NCBI GenBank assembly: GCA_944390005.1
Contig: CALXOJ010000008.1
Coordinates: forward strand, 1-64,000
From: an uncultured Spirochaetota bacterium
GTDB taxonomy: Bacteria > Spirochaetota > Spirochaetia > JAFGXN01
DNA: 64,000 nt
Direction: 5' to 3'
The position numbers and the translations under genes were made by a program. Shown in pieces: positions 34,545 through 41,999 of the stretch (position 1 is its first letter; each line of letters starts with the position of its first letter). Below the pieces are notes generated by a model. The model was not told the DNA's origin. It searched no databases and saw only the letters and a list, made by a program, of their open reading frames with translations.

Positions 34545-34577
34545 GCGTTGAATCGCGTTAATTCAACGCTTTTTTTA
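34545..34577 (+). terminator. Strong terminator after the 78-residue gene
   Basis: A perfect 9-bp stem (GCGTTGAAT with ATTCAACGC), 7-base loop and eight Ts. Confidence 0.9.
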
Positions 34578-34626
34578 TTGTTCCCGCAAAACTAATCATT
34601 TTTTGCCGAAAGCGCGCTTTTTCTTT

Positions 34627-34783
34627 GTGCCGGCAACTCCCTATTCGAGTCAGACTGCACCCGTTTTTTGTGTATGAGGCGCTCACCTTTTTAAAACAGG
34701 GAGGTTATAACCGCGAATTTTCGCCACCCTCCCCTTGCGTAGTTGCCGTTACCTCCACTTGCCCCCGAAAGGGGGCTTTTTTT
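34627..34783 (+). ncRNA. Candidate structured RNA with own terminator
   Basis: An 11-base segment at 34627-34637 pairs with 34742-34752 at 10 of 11 positions, closing about 125 bases. Inside, GGGAGG (34699) pairs with CCTCCC (34728) around a smaller GCGA/TCGC hairpin. A separate terminator stem follows. No matching promoter is obvious, and the sequence does not match the core motifs of tmRNA, 4.5S RNA or RNase P RNA as I know them. Confidence 0.3.
34761..34783 (+). terminator. GC-rich terminator
   Basis: GCCCCC and GGGGGC around a GAAA loop, then seven Ts. It stands about 180 bases after the previous terminator, with no credible gene between, so it should end a separate transcript. Confidence 0.88.
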
Positions 34784-34784
34784 A

Positions 34785-34813
34785 TTGACATTGTTTTTGT
34801 CCCGTGATACAAC
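34785..34813 (+). promoter_or_regulatory. Promoter of the exported 128-residue protein
   Basis: TTGACA (34785-34790), 17 bases, TACAAC (34808-34813). It begins right after the T run of the preceding terminator. The leader is about 12 bases and contains GGAGGGCAGG. Confidence 0.7.
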
Positions 34814-34831
34814 AGGCACGGAGGGCAGGTT

Positions 34832-35218
34832 ATGCGAAAGGCGTTGATTTTTTTGTTTGTTTTTGTCGGGATTGCGGGATTTGCGCAGGTCGAATATAAA
34901 TATCAAAACGACGAGGTAAAAGCAATCTGGGAGGAATGGGAAGAGGAGCGCGAAGAAGCAAAAGCTGCTGCGCTTCTTTTTTTACACTCATTGCCTCTTA
35001 ATGTTATACTAGAAGAGCCAGAAGAGCTTGATATTTTTTTGGGGTTATTGATTGACGAAGTTTCGTTGTTTAATGATTATTTACTTTACGAAAATGAAAT
35101 ACTTTCTTTAGGTATTGTTATAAGAAAAATGTACGAAGCTGTATCACAGTTACCACTAACAGACGAAGAAAAACTACACGCACTTAAAAAAATTTCGTTT
35201 ATGAAAGAAATTATATAA
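34832..35218 (+). CDS. Small exported protein, unknown function
   Basis: 128 residues with a Sec signal peptide (about 1-18, cut after GFA). A very acidic helical segment follows (WEEWEEEREEAKAAA), then Leu/Ile-rich helices. No family recognised. From about 34970 the gene is clearly more AT-rich, with TTA/AAA-type codons, than its neighbours, which suggests recent acquisition or relaxed selection. It has its own promoter, ribosome site and terminator, so it is a complete single-gene unit. Confidence 0.7.
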   Translation: MRKALIFLFVFVGIAGFAQVEYKYQNDEVKAIWEEWEEEREEAKAAALLFLHSLPLNVILEEPEELDIFLGLLIDEVSLFNDYLLYENEILSLGIVIRKMYEAVSQLPLTDEEKLHALKKISFMKEII

Positions 35219-35243
35219 TAAAAATTTTTTTTTGAAAAAAAAC

Positions 35244-35278
35244 AACCTTCACTGCGCTATAAGTAGTGGAGGTTTTTT
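35244..35278 (+). terminator. Terminator after the exported protein
   Basis: A 10-bp stem (AACCTTCACT with AGTGGAGGTT, one wobble), 11-base loop and a T run. The 3' arm carries GGAGG directly before an ATG at 35279. Confidence 0.75.
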
Positions 35279-35353
35279 ATGAGAGTTTTAATTCACGCAC
35301 CCGTAAAGGGTGCGGTCTAACTCAACCCGCTGCCTTAAAAACAGCTGACTCTC
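35279..35353 (+). other. Possible 13-codon leader frame and hairpins
   Basis: ATG 35279, preceded by GGAGG at good spacing, opens a 13-codon frame (MRVLIHAPVKGAV) whose end lies in a GCACCC/GGGTGC hairpin. GAGAGT (35281) can also pair with ACTCTC (35348). It could be a leader or chance; the next gene has its own promoter downstream. Confidence 0.2.
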
Positions 35354-35387
35354 AAAATATAAAATGCTCAGCACTCAAAAAATAGGA

Positions 35388-35416
35388 TTGTCTTTTTTTC
35401 ATGCGTGTCGTAATAT
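35388..35416 (+). promoter_or_regulatory. Promoter of the DUF975-type gene
   Basis: TTGTCT (35388-35393), 17 bases, TAATAT (35411-35416). The leader of about 17 bases contains AAAGGAG. Confidence 0.55.
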
Positions 35417-35439
35417 ATACAAAAAACAAAGGAGCTTTT

Positions 35440-36150
35440 ATGCGTGCACAAGAAATTCGAAAAGAGGCGCTGTCCAAACTGGAGGGAAACTGGATTCCGA
35501 TGATCGGCGTCTGTCTGCTGACGGTAATTGCCGTTGCCGCCCTGAACTGGCTGTCGGTACTGCTGATACCGCTGCTGATTCCGGGATTGTGCGCGTTTAC
35601 GCTGAAACTGATCCGCGGCGCAAAGCCGGAAATTACGGATTTGGTTTCGACGTACAAAAATTATCTGAACGCGTTGGTGGCCTACGTTCTGTTTGCGGTC
35701 ATTATCGCGGTCTGGACGTTTTTGATTGTCGTCCCGTGTGTGTTTTTTATCCATCTGCTTTTTGCCGAAATTTTTCTTGAAATCTTTATTTCTCCTGTGC
35801 TGACAGCGTATGCGCTCCTTATGACTGTCTGCTCTCTTTTACTTGTCATTCCGGCGGTTATTTTTTACTATATGTTTTCCCAGATTTTTTACCTCCTTGC
35901 CGACAATCCGCAGATTGGGGCGGTTGAGGTTCTGAAAAAAAGCGCGGAAATGATGAAAGGATACAAATGGAAGCTTTTTTGCCTCCATCTGAGTTTTATC
36001 GGCTGGATTCTGCTCGGCGTTATCACATTCGGAATCGCATTCATTTGGGTCGGACCGTACATCAAGACAGCAAACACGATTTTTTACGAAAATTTGAAAT
36101 CGTTAACCGATAAAAACACCATTGAGGTTGATCCGCTCGAAGTGAAGTGA
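35440..36150 (+). CDS. DUF975-family integral membrane protein
   Basis: 236 residues with four to five membrane segments (about 22-48, 72-98, 105-150, 185-210). The pattern MKGYKWKLFCLHLSFIGWILLG followed by YIKTANTIFYENL is characteristic of DUF975 proteins, common in Firmicutes; function unknown. Start 35440 is chosen for its AAAGGAG site and for MRAQEIRKEALSKL, a usual family opening. It precedes the tRNA cluster. Confidence 0.82.
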   Translation: MRAQEIRKEALSKLEGNWIPMIGVCLLTVIAVAALNWLSVLLIPLLIPGLCAFTLKLIRGAKPEITDLVSTYKNYLNALVAYVLFAVIIAVWTFLIVVPCVFFIHLLFAEIFLEIFISPVLTAYALLMTVCSLLLVIPAVIFYYMFSQIFYLLADNPQIGAVEVLKKSAEMMKGYKWKLFCLHLSFIGWILLGVITFGIAFIWVGPYIKTANTIFYENLKSLTDKNTIEVDPLEVK

Positions 36151-36173
36151 ATAAGAAATAATCGGAAAAACTC

Positions 36174-36202
36174 TTGACAAAAAGCACGTTTTTCCGCATA
36201 GT
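36174..36202 (+). promoter_or_regulatory. Promoter of the tRNA-His/Arg/Lys/Leu cluster
   Basis: TTGACA (36174-36179), 17 bases, CATAGT (36197-36202); a 19-base spacing gives TAGTAT instead. The first tRNA begins about 24 bases later. Confidence 0.6.
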
Positions 36203-36225
36203 ATACGTGACTTTAATTGTCACAC

Positions 36226-36298
36226 GGTGGGAGTAGTTCAATGGCAGAGCGTCAGATTGTGGTTCTGATTGTTGCGGGTTCGAGCCCCGTCCCCCACC
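36226..36298 (+). tRNA. tRNA-His (GTG)
   Basis: Anticodon loop TTGTGGT reads His. The extra 5' G needed by histidyl-tRNA synthetase is encoded at 36226 opposite C at 36298. GTTCGAGC in the T arm. No CCA is encoded. The acceptor stem has one A-C mismatch. Confidence 0.92.
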
Positions 36299-36306
36299 CT
36301 TGCCTT

Positions 36307-36380
<74 letters not shown>

Positions 36381-36386
36381 AAAACC

Positions 36387-36459
36387 GGGCCGTTAGCTCA
36401 GCTGGTAGAGCAACAGACTCTTAATCTGTGGGTCAAAGGTTCGATCCCTTTACGGCTCA
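36387..36459 (+). tRNA. tRNA-Lys (CTT)
   Basis: Anticodon CTT in the loop CTCTTAA. Acceptor GGGCCGT pairs with ACGGCTC, discriminator A. No CCA encoded. Confidence 0.94.
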
Positions 36460-36462
36460 TCC

Positions 36463-36544
36463 GCGGGAATGGTGAAATCGGCAGACACGCCGGATTTAGG
36501 ATCCGGTACCGCGAGGTGTAAGGGTTCAAGTCCCTTTTCCCGCA
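36463..36544 (+). tRNA. tRNA-Leu (TAG)
   Basis: 82 bases with the long variable arm of class II tRNAs (TACCGCGAGGTGT). Anticodon TAG in TTTAGGA. Acceptor GCGGGAA pairs with TTCCCGC, discriminator A. No CCA encoded. Confidence 0.94.
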
Positions 36545-36545
36545 C

Positions 36546-36574
36546 TTTGCCGGAGTACACCCGGAAAATTTTTT
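36546..36574 (+). terminator. Weak terminator after tRNA-Leu
   Basis: CCGG pairs with CCGG around a 7-base loop with flanking A/T pairing, followed by six Ts. The short stem makes this uncertain. Confidence 0.4.
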
Positions 36575-36585
36575 ATACGACATAG

Positions 36586-36614
36586 TTGACAAAAAAACTG
36601 AAATGTTGTACAAA
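36586..36614 (+). promoter_or_regulatory. Promoter of tRNA-Gly
   Basis: TTGACA (36586-36591), 17 bases, TACAAA (36609-36614); the tRNA begins 11 bases later. Confidence 0.7.
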
Positions 36615-36625
36615 AAAAGAGCAAT

Positions 36626-36697
36626 GCGAAAGTAGCTCAGCGGTAGAGCTCCACCTTGCCAAGGTGGATGTCGCGGGTTCAAGTCCCGTCTTTCGCT
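36626..36697 (+). tRNA. tRNA-Gly (GCC)
   Basis: Anticodon GCC in TTGCCAA. Acceptor GCGAAAG pairs with CTTTCGC, discriminator T. No CCA encoded. It has its own promoter and terminator. Confidence 0.94.
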
Positions 36698-36704
36698 TAT
36701 CCGA

Positions 36705-36733
36705 AGCGGCTCGTCGGCGAGTCGCTTTTTTTT
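36705..36733 (+). terminator. Terminator after tRNA-Gly
   Basis: A 9-bp stem (AGCGGCTCG with CGAGTCGCT, one wobble), TCGG loop and eight Ts, 20 bases before the tig start. Transcription of tig needs partial read-through or an unseen promoter. Confidence 0.85.
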
Positions 36734-36753
36734 AACACAAAAGAGAGGTTTAA

Positions 36754-38109
36754 ATGAAAATCATCGACAAAAAAACCGAGAAACTGGAAAATTCCGCCGA
36801 AAAACTGACGGTGACGCTTGATAAAGACGATCTGCAGAAAGCTTATGACGAGCTATTGCAGCACTATGCAAAAGAAGCTGTCGTAAAAGGTTTCCGGAAG
36901 GGCAAAACGCCTGTATCGGTGATTGAAAGCCGTTTCGGTGACGCCGTTAAAAGTGAAACGGTGATGAAGGCCATCGATGAAACGTGGAAGGAGCTGCTGG
37001 ACGCTAAAGAAATTACGCCGCTCCCCTACGCTGAACCGAAATTGGCAGATGAAGAAAACTTAAAACCGGATTGGAGCGAAAATTTTACCTTCTCTATCGC
37101 CTACGATGTCGAACCGAAAATTACCCTTCCCGATTACAAAAACGTTGAAGTCGAACTGCCTTCCGTTGTCGTCGAGGAAGCTGACATCCAAAAAGAATTG
37201 ACTCAAATTCAAGATCAAAACGCCGTCGTCGTCGTAAAAAAATCGGGCGGAGTCGAGAAAAACGATATTGTGACCATTGACTACTCTCTGCTGGATGAAA
37301 ACGGAGATGTGATGCCGAAATCCGAGCGGGAGGATTTTGTTTTCACTGTCGGAAGCGGCTACAACCTTTACAAATTGGACGACGACATCATCGGCATGAA
37401 TAAAGGTGATGAAAAGATCGTCAAAAAGAGTTTCGGCGAAGAAGAGAATGCTCCATCTCTGAAAGGACAGAATTTTACTGTGAAAGTCAAGATAAAAGAG
37501 ATCAAAGTCAAAGAGCTGCCTGCCATCGACGACGAATTAGCTCAAGATGTCAGCGAAAAATTCAAAACTTTGGATGATTTGAAGACCGATATTAAAGAGC
37601 GCCTGCAAAAAGCTGTCGACACGAAGCTGAAAGCGTCAAAAGTTGAAACGGTTTTAAATAAAATTGCCGAGACGACGGTTTTCGAGCTGCCGCAGTCGAT
37701 GATTGCCGCCGAACAGGATCAAGCGTGGCAAAATTTCCTATCGCAGAATAACCTGCAGGAAGCACAGGCGGTTCAAATTCTGAAATATCAGGGAAAAACC
37801 AAAGAAGACGTTATCAATGATTTCAAGGAAGCAGCCGTTAAGAACGCAAAAGACAGACTGATTCTGAAAGCGGTTATCGAAGCGGAAAAGCTGGAAGTCA
37901 ACGACGCCGACTATGAGCTTCGTTTCGAAGAGATTGCAAAGGCTTCCGGAAAAACTGCTGAAGAAATCAAAAAAGTTTACGACAATCCTTCCTTCAAAAC
38001 CTACATGGCGGAAGAAATTCTTACCGGTAAGGCCATTGACTTTTTGGCCGACGCGGCAAAGATCAAGGAAGGAAAGAAAACAAGCGCCGGCGACTTTCTT
38101 TCAATGTAA
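36754..38109 (+). CDS. tig: Trigger factor
   Basis: Ribosome-bound chaperone and prolyl isomerase, 451 residues. The N-terminal ribosome-binding domain contains [20 protein letters not shown]. The FKBP-like domain (about 165-250) includes [10 protein letters not shown] and [25 protein letters not shown]. The C-terminal part is helical. Ribosome site AGAGAGG. It leads the tig-clpP-clpX group, a common order. Confidence 0.96.
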   Translation: MKIIDKKTEKLENSAEKLTVTLDKDDLQKAYDELLQHYAKEAVVKGFRKGKTPVSVIESRFGDAVKSETVMKAIDETWKELLDAKEITPLPYAEPKLADEENLKPDWSENFTFSIAYDVEPKITLPDYKNVEVELPSVVVEEADIQKELTQIQDQNAVVVVKKSGGVEKNDIVTIDYSLLDENGDVMPKSEREDFVFTVGSGYNLYKLDDDIIGMNKGDEKIVKKSFGEEENAPSLKGQNFTVKVKIKEIKVKELPAIDDELAQDVSEKFKTLDDLKTDIKERLQKAVDTKLKASKVETVLNKIAETTVFELPQSMIAAEQDQAWQNFLSQNNLQEAQAVQILKYQGKTKEDVINDFKEAAVKNAKDRLILKAVIEAEKLEVNDADYELRFEEIAKASGKTAEEIKKVYDNPSFKTYMAEEILTGKAIDFLADAAKIKEGKKTSAGDFLSM

Positions 38110-38126
38110 ACCGGCAGGAGCAACGA

Positions 38127-38726
38127 GTGAACGAACAGGGCAATACGCTGGTTCCGATTGTAGTGGAACGCACGGGCGCAGGAGAACGCTCTTATGATAT
38201 TTTTTCACGGCTGCTGAAAGACCGCGTCATTTTCATTGACGGACGCATTGACGATGCAACAGCAGACTTAGCCGTGGCGCAAATGCTGTTTTTGGAATCG
38301 GAAGACAGCGAACGGGACATCAGTCTCTACATCAACTCTCCCGGCGGTTCGGTTACAGCCGGACTGGCTATTTACGACACCATTCGCTACTTAAAATCCG
38401 ATGTCAGAACCATCTGTATCGGTCAAGCGTGTTCGATGGCGGCTGTTTTGCTGGCAGCGGGCACAAAAGGCAAACGATATTCACTGCCCTCTTCCCGTAT
38501 CATGATTCACCAACCGTGGGGCGGAGCCGAAGGTCAAGCCACCGACATCGGTATTCAAGCAAAAGAAATCGTCCGACTAAAAAAGATGCTGACCGATTAT
38601 TTGGCAGCCGACTGCGGACAAAAACGGAAGAAGCTGGAAGCCGATTTGGAGCGCGATTTTTATTTGACCGCCGCAGAAGCGTTGGAGTACGGTCTCATCG
38701 ATAAAATTTTAGCGAAAGATCAATGA
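38127..38726 (+). CDS. clpP: ATP-dependent Clp protease proteolytic subunit
   Basis: Serine protease of 199 residues. Catalytic Ser in [14 protein letters not shown], His in [12 protein letters not shown], and the conserved [17 protein letters not shown]. The GTG start is preceded by AGGAG. Its last codon overlaps the clpX ATG (ATGA). Confidence 0.96.
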   Translation: MNEQGNTLVPIVVERTGAGERSYDIFSRLLKDRVIFIDGRIDDATADLAVAQMLFLESEDSERDISLYINSPGGSVTAGLAIYDTIRYLKSDVRTICIGQACSMAAVLLAAGTKGKRYSLPSSRIMIHQPWGGAEGQATDIGIQAKEIVRLKKMLTDYLAADCGQKRKKLEADLERDFYLTAAEALEYGLIDKILAKDQ

Positions 38727-39976
38727 GCGAAAACACGACCGGAAACGAAAGAAGATGTATTCTCTGCGGCGAAAAAATCCCCGACTGGATGATTTCGTTT
38801 GAAGGCATACGTCCGGGAATTTACGTCTGCGAAAACTGTATTGCAACGGCATTCGACGTATTAAAAGAGCAGGAGACCGACTCATCTAAACAGGAAAAGC
38901 GGGACCGTGAAGAGGAGCCGCAAGACATTCCGACGCCGTCCGAGCTGAAAGCCTACCTTGATCGTTACGTCATCGGACAGGAACGGGCCAAACGAATTCT
39001 GAGTGTTTCAGTCTACAACCACTACAAACGAATTTTCAGAAAAAATGCTGTCGACCCGCACGTCGAAATCGATAAATCCAACATTCTGCTGTTGGGACCG
39101 TCCGGATCCGGAAAAACGCTGCTGGCACGAACTTTGGCAAAAAAACTGAACGTTCCGTTTGCGATTGCCGATGCGACGACGGTGACCGAAGCCGGTTACG
39201 TCGGCGACGATGTGGAAAACATTCTGTTGAGACTCATTCAAAACGCCAACGGCGATATACAACGCGCCCAGAAAGGCATTATTTTTATTGACGAAATCGA
39301 TAAAATTGCCCGCAAATCGGAGAACCGCTCCATTACGCGGGATGTCTCCGGAGAAGGCGTTCAGCAGGCGCTGTTGAAAATTATCGAGGGGACGATTTCC
39401 GACGTACCTCCCGGCGGAGGCCGTAAACATCCGTATCAGGAGATGCTGAAAATCGACACAACAGACATCCTTTTTATCTGCGGCGGCGCGTTTGTCGGAT
39501 TGGACAAGCTGATTGCCGAACGAACCTCACGCAGAACCATCGGATTTGGCGAAGTTTCCGATGGAAAAAAACCGTCGCTGTCGGAACTTTACGATCAAAT
39601 TCACCCCGACGACTTGGTTAAATTCGGATTAATTCCCGAACTCATCGGACGGCTGCCGATTACGGTTGGATTGGATGAATTGGACAAAGAAACACTCGTC
39701 AAAATCATAACGGAGCCGGACAACTCGATTTTGAAACAGTTCACCGAAATGTTAAAGCTTGACGACGCCGAACTGCAGTTTACCCCCGAAGCCATCGAAG
39801 CGGCCGCCGGCATAGCGTTGAAACAGAAAACCGGCGCACGCGGCATCCGTTCCATTTTTGAGAAATTGATGAATGACGTTATGTTTGAGCTTCCCGACAT
39901 CTCCGGGGAAAAAACGGTTGTCGTAACAAAAGAGTGTCTGACCGACGGTAAAAAACCGGAAATCCGCAAGAAGTAA
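38723..39976 (+). CDS. clpX: Clp protease ATPase subunit ClpX
   Basis: AAA+ unfoldase that feeds substrates to ClpP. 417 residues: N-terminal zinc-binding domain with Cys pairs CILC and CENC, Walker [27 protein letters not shown], Walker [13 protein letters not shown], and the ClpP-contact loop variant [15 protein letters not shown]. Length normal. Confidence 0.96.
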   Translation: MSENTTGNERRCILCGEKIPDWMISFEGIRPGIYVCENCIATAFDVLKEQETDSSKQEKRDREEEPQDIPTPSELKAYLDRYVIGQERAKRILSVSVYNHYKRIFRKNAVDPHVEIDKSNILLLGPSGSGKTLLARTLAKKLNVPFAIADATTVTEAGYVGDDVENILLRLIQNANGDIQRAQKGIIFIDEIDKIARKSENRSITRDVSGEGVQQALLKIIEGTISDVPPGGGRKHPYQEMLKIDTTDILFICGGAFVGLDKLIAERTSRRTIGFGEVSDGKKPSLSELYDQIHPDDLVKFGLIPELIGRLPITVGLDELDKETLVKIITEPDNSILKQFTEMLKLDDAELQFTPEAIEAAAGIALKQKTGARGIRSIFEKLMNDVMFELPDISGEKTVVVTKECLTDGKKPEIRKK

Positions 39977-39979
39977 GCG

Positions 39980-40008
39980 TTGACATTTTTACGGCAATCA
40001 TTCATAAT
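39980..40008 (+). promoter_or_regulatory. Promoter of argF
   Basis: TTGACA (39980-39985), 17 bases, CATAAT (40003-40008), just after the clpX stop. The leader of about 15 bases contains ATAGGA. I see no arginine-box candidate I would defend. Confidence 0.65.
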
Positions 40009-40029
40009 ATTTTTCCGATAGGAATAAAA

Positions 40030-40971
40030 ATGAAAATCAGATTAACCGACCGTTCTTTTTTAAAATTGCTTGATTTTTCGCCGGAAGAAATTCGCTATCT
40101 GCTCGATTTAGCACACTGCCTAAAAGAAGAAAAACGGCAGGGTAAAACTAAAAATCGATTCAAAGGAAAATCGTTGGCAATGATTTTCGAAAAACGCTCG
40201 ACACGCACGCGCTGCGCATTTGAGACGGCGTTTGCCGAAGAGGGAGGTCATCCCGTTTTTCTGTCTACCGATGACATTCAGCTGGGAGCAAAAGAGTCGG
40301 TAGAAGATACTGCCCGCGTTTTGGGACGCATGTTTGACGCTATTCAGTTTCGCGGTTTTCGACAAGACCATGTCGAATTGTTGGCTTCCGCATCCGGAGT
40401 GCCTGTCTACAACGGTTTAACAGACGAATTCCATCCGACACAAATTCTTGCCGACTTCATGACAATGGAAGAGGTTTTTGGACGGCTGAAAGGGTTAAAA
40501 GTCGTTTTTGTCGGCGATACGCGCAACAACGTCGCCAAATCAATGATGATTGGCTGCTCGAAAATGGGAGTCGATTTTACGGCGCTGGGACCGCAAGAAC
40601 TGGCTCCGGATTCAGAAATAGTCGAACTTTGCCGAAAAGAGGCTGAAAAAAACGGCTGCCGCATTTGCGTCACAGACAACATAGACGAAGCGCTCAACGG
40701 CGCTGATGTTGTTTACACCGATGTTTGGGCATCGATGGGAGAAGAGTCCGAAAGCGCTGCACGGGAAAAATTATTGTCGCCGTTTCAGGTAAACGACGAG
40801 CTGATGGAAAAGACCGGCAAAACCGAATCGATTTTTCTTCATTGTTTGCCGGCCGTTAAGGGAAAAGAAGTTACCGAATCGGTAATCGAGGGTCCTCGCA
40901 GTTACGTTTGGGACGAAGCTGAAAACCGTAAACATACCATTAAAGCGGTAATGGTGGCCACACTGACATAA
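40030..40971 (+). CDS. argF: Ornithine carbamoyltransferase
   Basis: Exchanges carbamoyl between carbamoyl phosphate and ornithine/citrulline. 313 residues with the carbamoyl-phosphate motif FEKRSTRTRCAFE, FHPTQILADFMT and FLHCLPAVKG. No other arginine gene is nearby, so biosynthetic (argF) or catabolic (arcB) direction is undecided; the symbol reflects the family only. Own promoter; the next gene starts 6 bases after the stop. Confidence 0.92.
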   Translation: MKIRLTDRSFLKLLDFSPEEIRYLLDLAHCLKEEKRQGKTKNRFKGKSLAMIFEKRSTRTRCAFETAFAEEGGHPVFLSTDDIQLGAKESVEDTARVLGRMFDAIQFRGFRQDHVELLASASGVPVYNGLTDEFHPTQILADFMTMEEVFGRLKGLKVVFVGDTRNNVAKSMMIGCSKMGVDFTALGPQELAPDSEIVELCRKEAEKNGCRICVTDNIDEALNGADVVYTDVWASMGEESESAAREKLLSPFQVNDELMEKTGKTESIFLHCLPAVKGKEVTESVIEGPRSYVWDEAENRKHTIKAVMVATLT

Positions 40972-40977
40972 AAATCG

Positions 40978-41970
40978 ATGAAAACTGATACAATCGAAGC
41001 CATCCTGAAAGTTTTAACCGACTCCGAAAATTTTTTGATCGCCGGGCATTTTCAACCCGACCCCGACTGCCTTTGTTCGCAATGGAGTCTTGCCGAATTC
41101 TTGAAAAGAAAAGGGAAAAAAGTCACGTTGGCAAACGCCGGACCGATGACTCGTGACGACTTTGAACCGTTTCGGCCGCTTTTTTACGAATCTCTCGAGT
41201 CGATTTTACCGCAAATTCAATCGGAAAAACCGGTTTTAATTGTCGTCGACTGCTCAAGCGGAGATCGTATCGGTTCGCTGCAAAAATCAACCGAAAACCT
41301 CTGTACTGTCGTTATCGATCATCATGCCAACGGTGACGAAAACTTCGGCGACATCCGCTACATTGATCCAACCTCCCCTTCAACAACGCTTTTAATCAAA
41401 CGGATCCTCTGCGCCTGGGATCAGTCATTGCTGACGGCTGTCGCCGATAATCTGTTTTGGGGATTCTGTACTGACAGCGGTTTTTTCCGTTTTCTGCAGA
41501 AAGGCTGCGCACCGTGGCTGCGCGACGTTGCCGATTTGGTGGAAGCCGGAGCCGTTCCGAGCCGAACTTATGCCAAAATGATGTTCGGCAAATCGCTGCT
41601 TTCACGCCGCTTCACAGCTGAAATGGTTCGAAAAATGAAAGTGCTTGAAAACGGCCGCTTTTTTTTGGCAACGGTGACAAAAGCAATCGAAAAGAGATAC
41701 GGCGACGAAAAAGACACTTCTTTGTTTTATGACGCCGTAATGGCCGTTAAAGGATGCGAAATCATCGCTTTGATTAAATATGAAGGCCGGCGACATTATG
41801 CTGTCAGTCTGCGTTCTGTTCGAATCGATGTCGGAAAAACAGCTCTCTCGTACGGCGGCGGAGGCCATAAATTGGCAGCCGGCTTCCGTTTTAAAGGAAG
41901 CCTGTTTGCGCTGAAAAGACAATTGAAACAAGACATTGCCTGTCTGCTGAAAAAAGAAACGTCACTCTGA
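40978..41970 (+). CDS. DHH-family phosphoesterase (NrnA-like)
   Basis: 330 residues with the DHH/DHHA1 layout: first metal motif GHFQPDPDCLCSQWSL, VVDCSS, the DHH triad in VVIDHHANGDE, and the DHHA1 signature GGGGHKLAAGFRFKG. Relatives (NrnA) degrade short RNA or dephosphorylate pAp; some cleave cyclic dinucleotides. Which substrate applies here is not visible. Probably cotranscribed with argF. Converges on the GH3 gene with a 29-base gap and no clear terminator. Confidence 0.85.
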   Translation: MKTDTIEAILKVLTDSENFLIAGHFQPDPDCLCSQWSLAEFLKRKGKKVTLANAGPMTRDDFEPFRPLFYESLESILPQIQSEKPVLIVVDCSSGDRIGSLQKSTENLCTVVIDHHANGDENFGDIRYIDPTSPSTTLLIKRILCAWDQSLLTAVADNLFWGFCTDSGFFRFLQKGCAPWLRDVADLVEAGAVPSRTYAKMMFGKSLLSRRFTAEMVRKMKVLENGRFFLATVTKAIEKRYGDEKDTSLFYDAVMAVKGCEIIALIKYEGRRHYAVSLRSVRIDVGKTALSYGGGGHKLAAGFRFKGSLFALKRQLKQDIACLLKKETSL

Positions 41971-41999
41971 AAGGAATTGCTCCAAAGTAAGCGTTCGTT

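Noticed and set aside
34630-34665. tRNA-like T-arm sequence
   Set aside because: TTCGAGTC is present but no flanking 5-bp stem or acceptor pairing exists.
34625-34807. 60-codon frame in the gap
   Set aside because: It spans a terminator and the next promoter and has no ribosome site.
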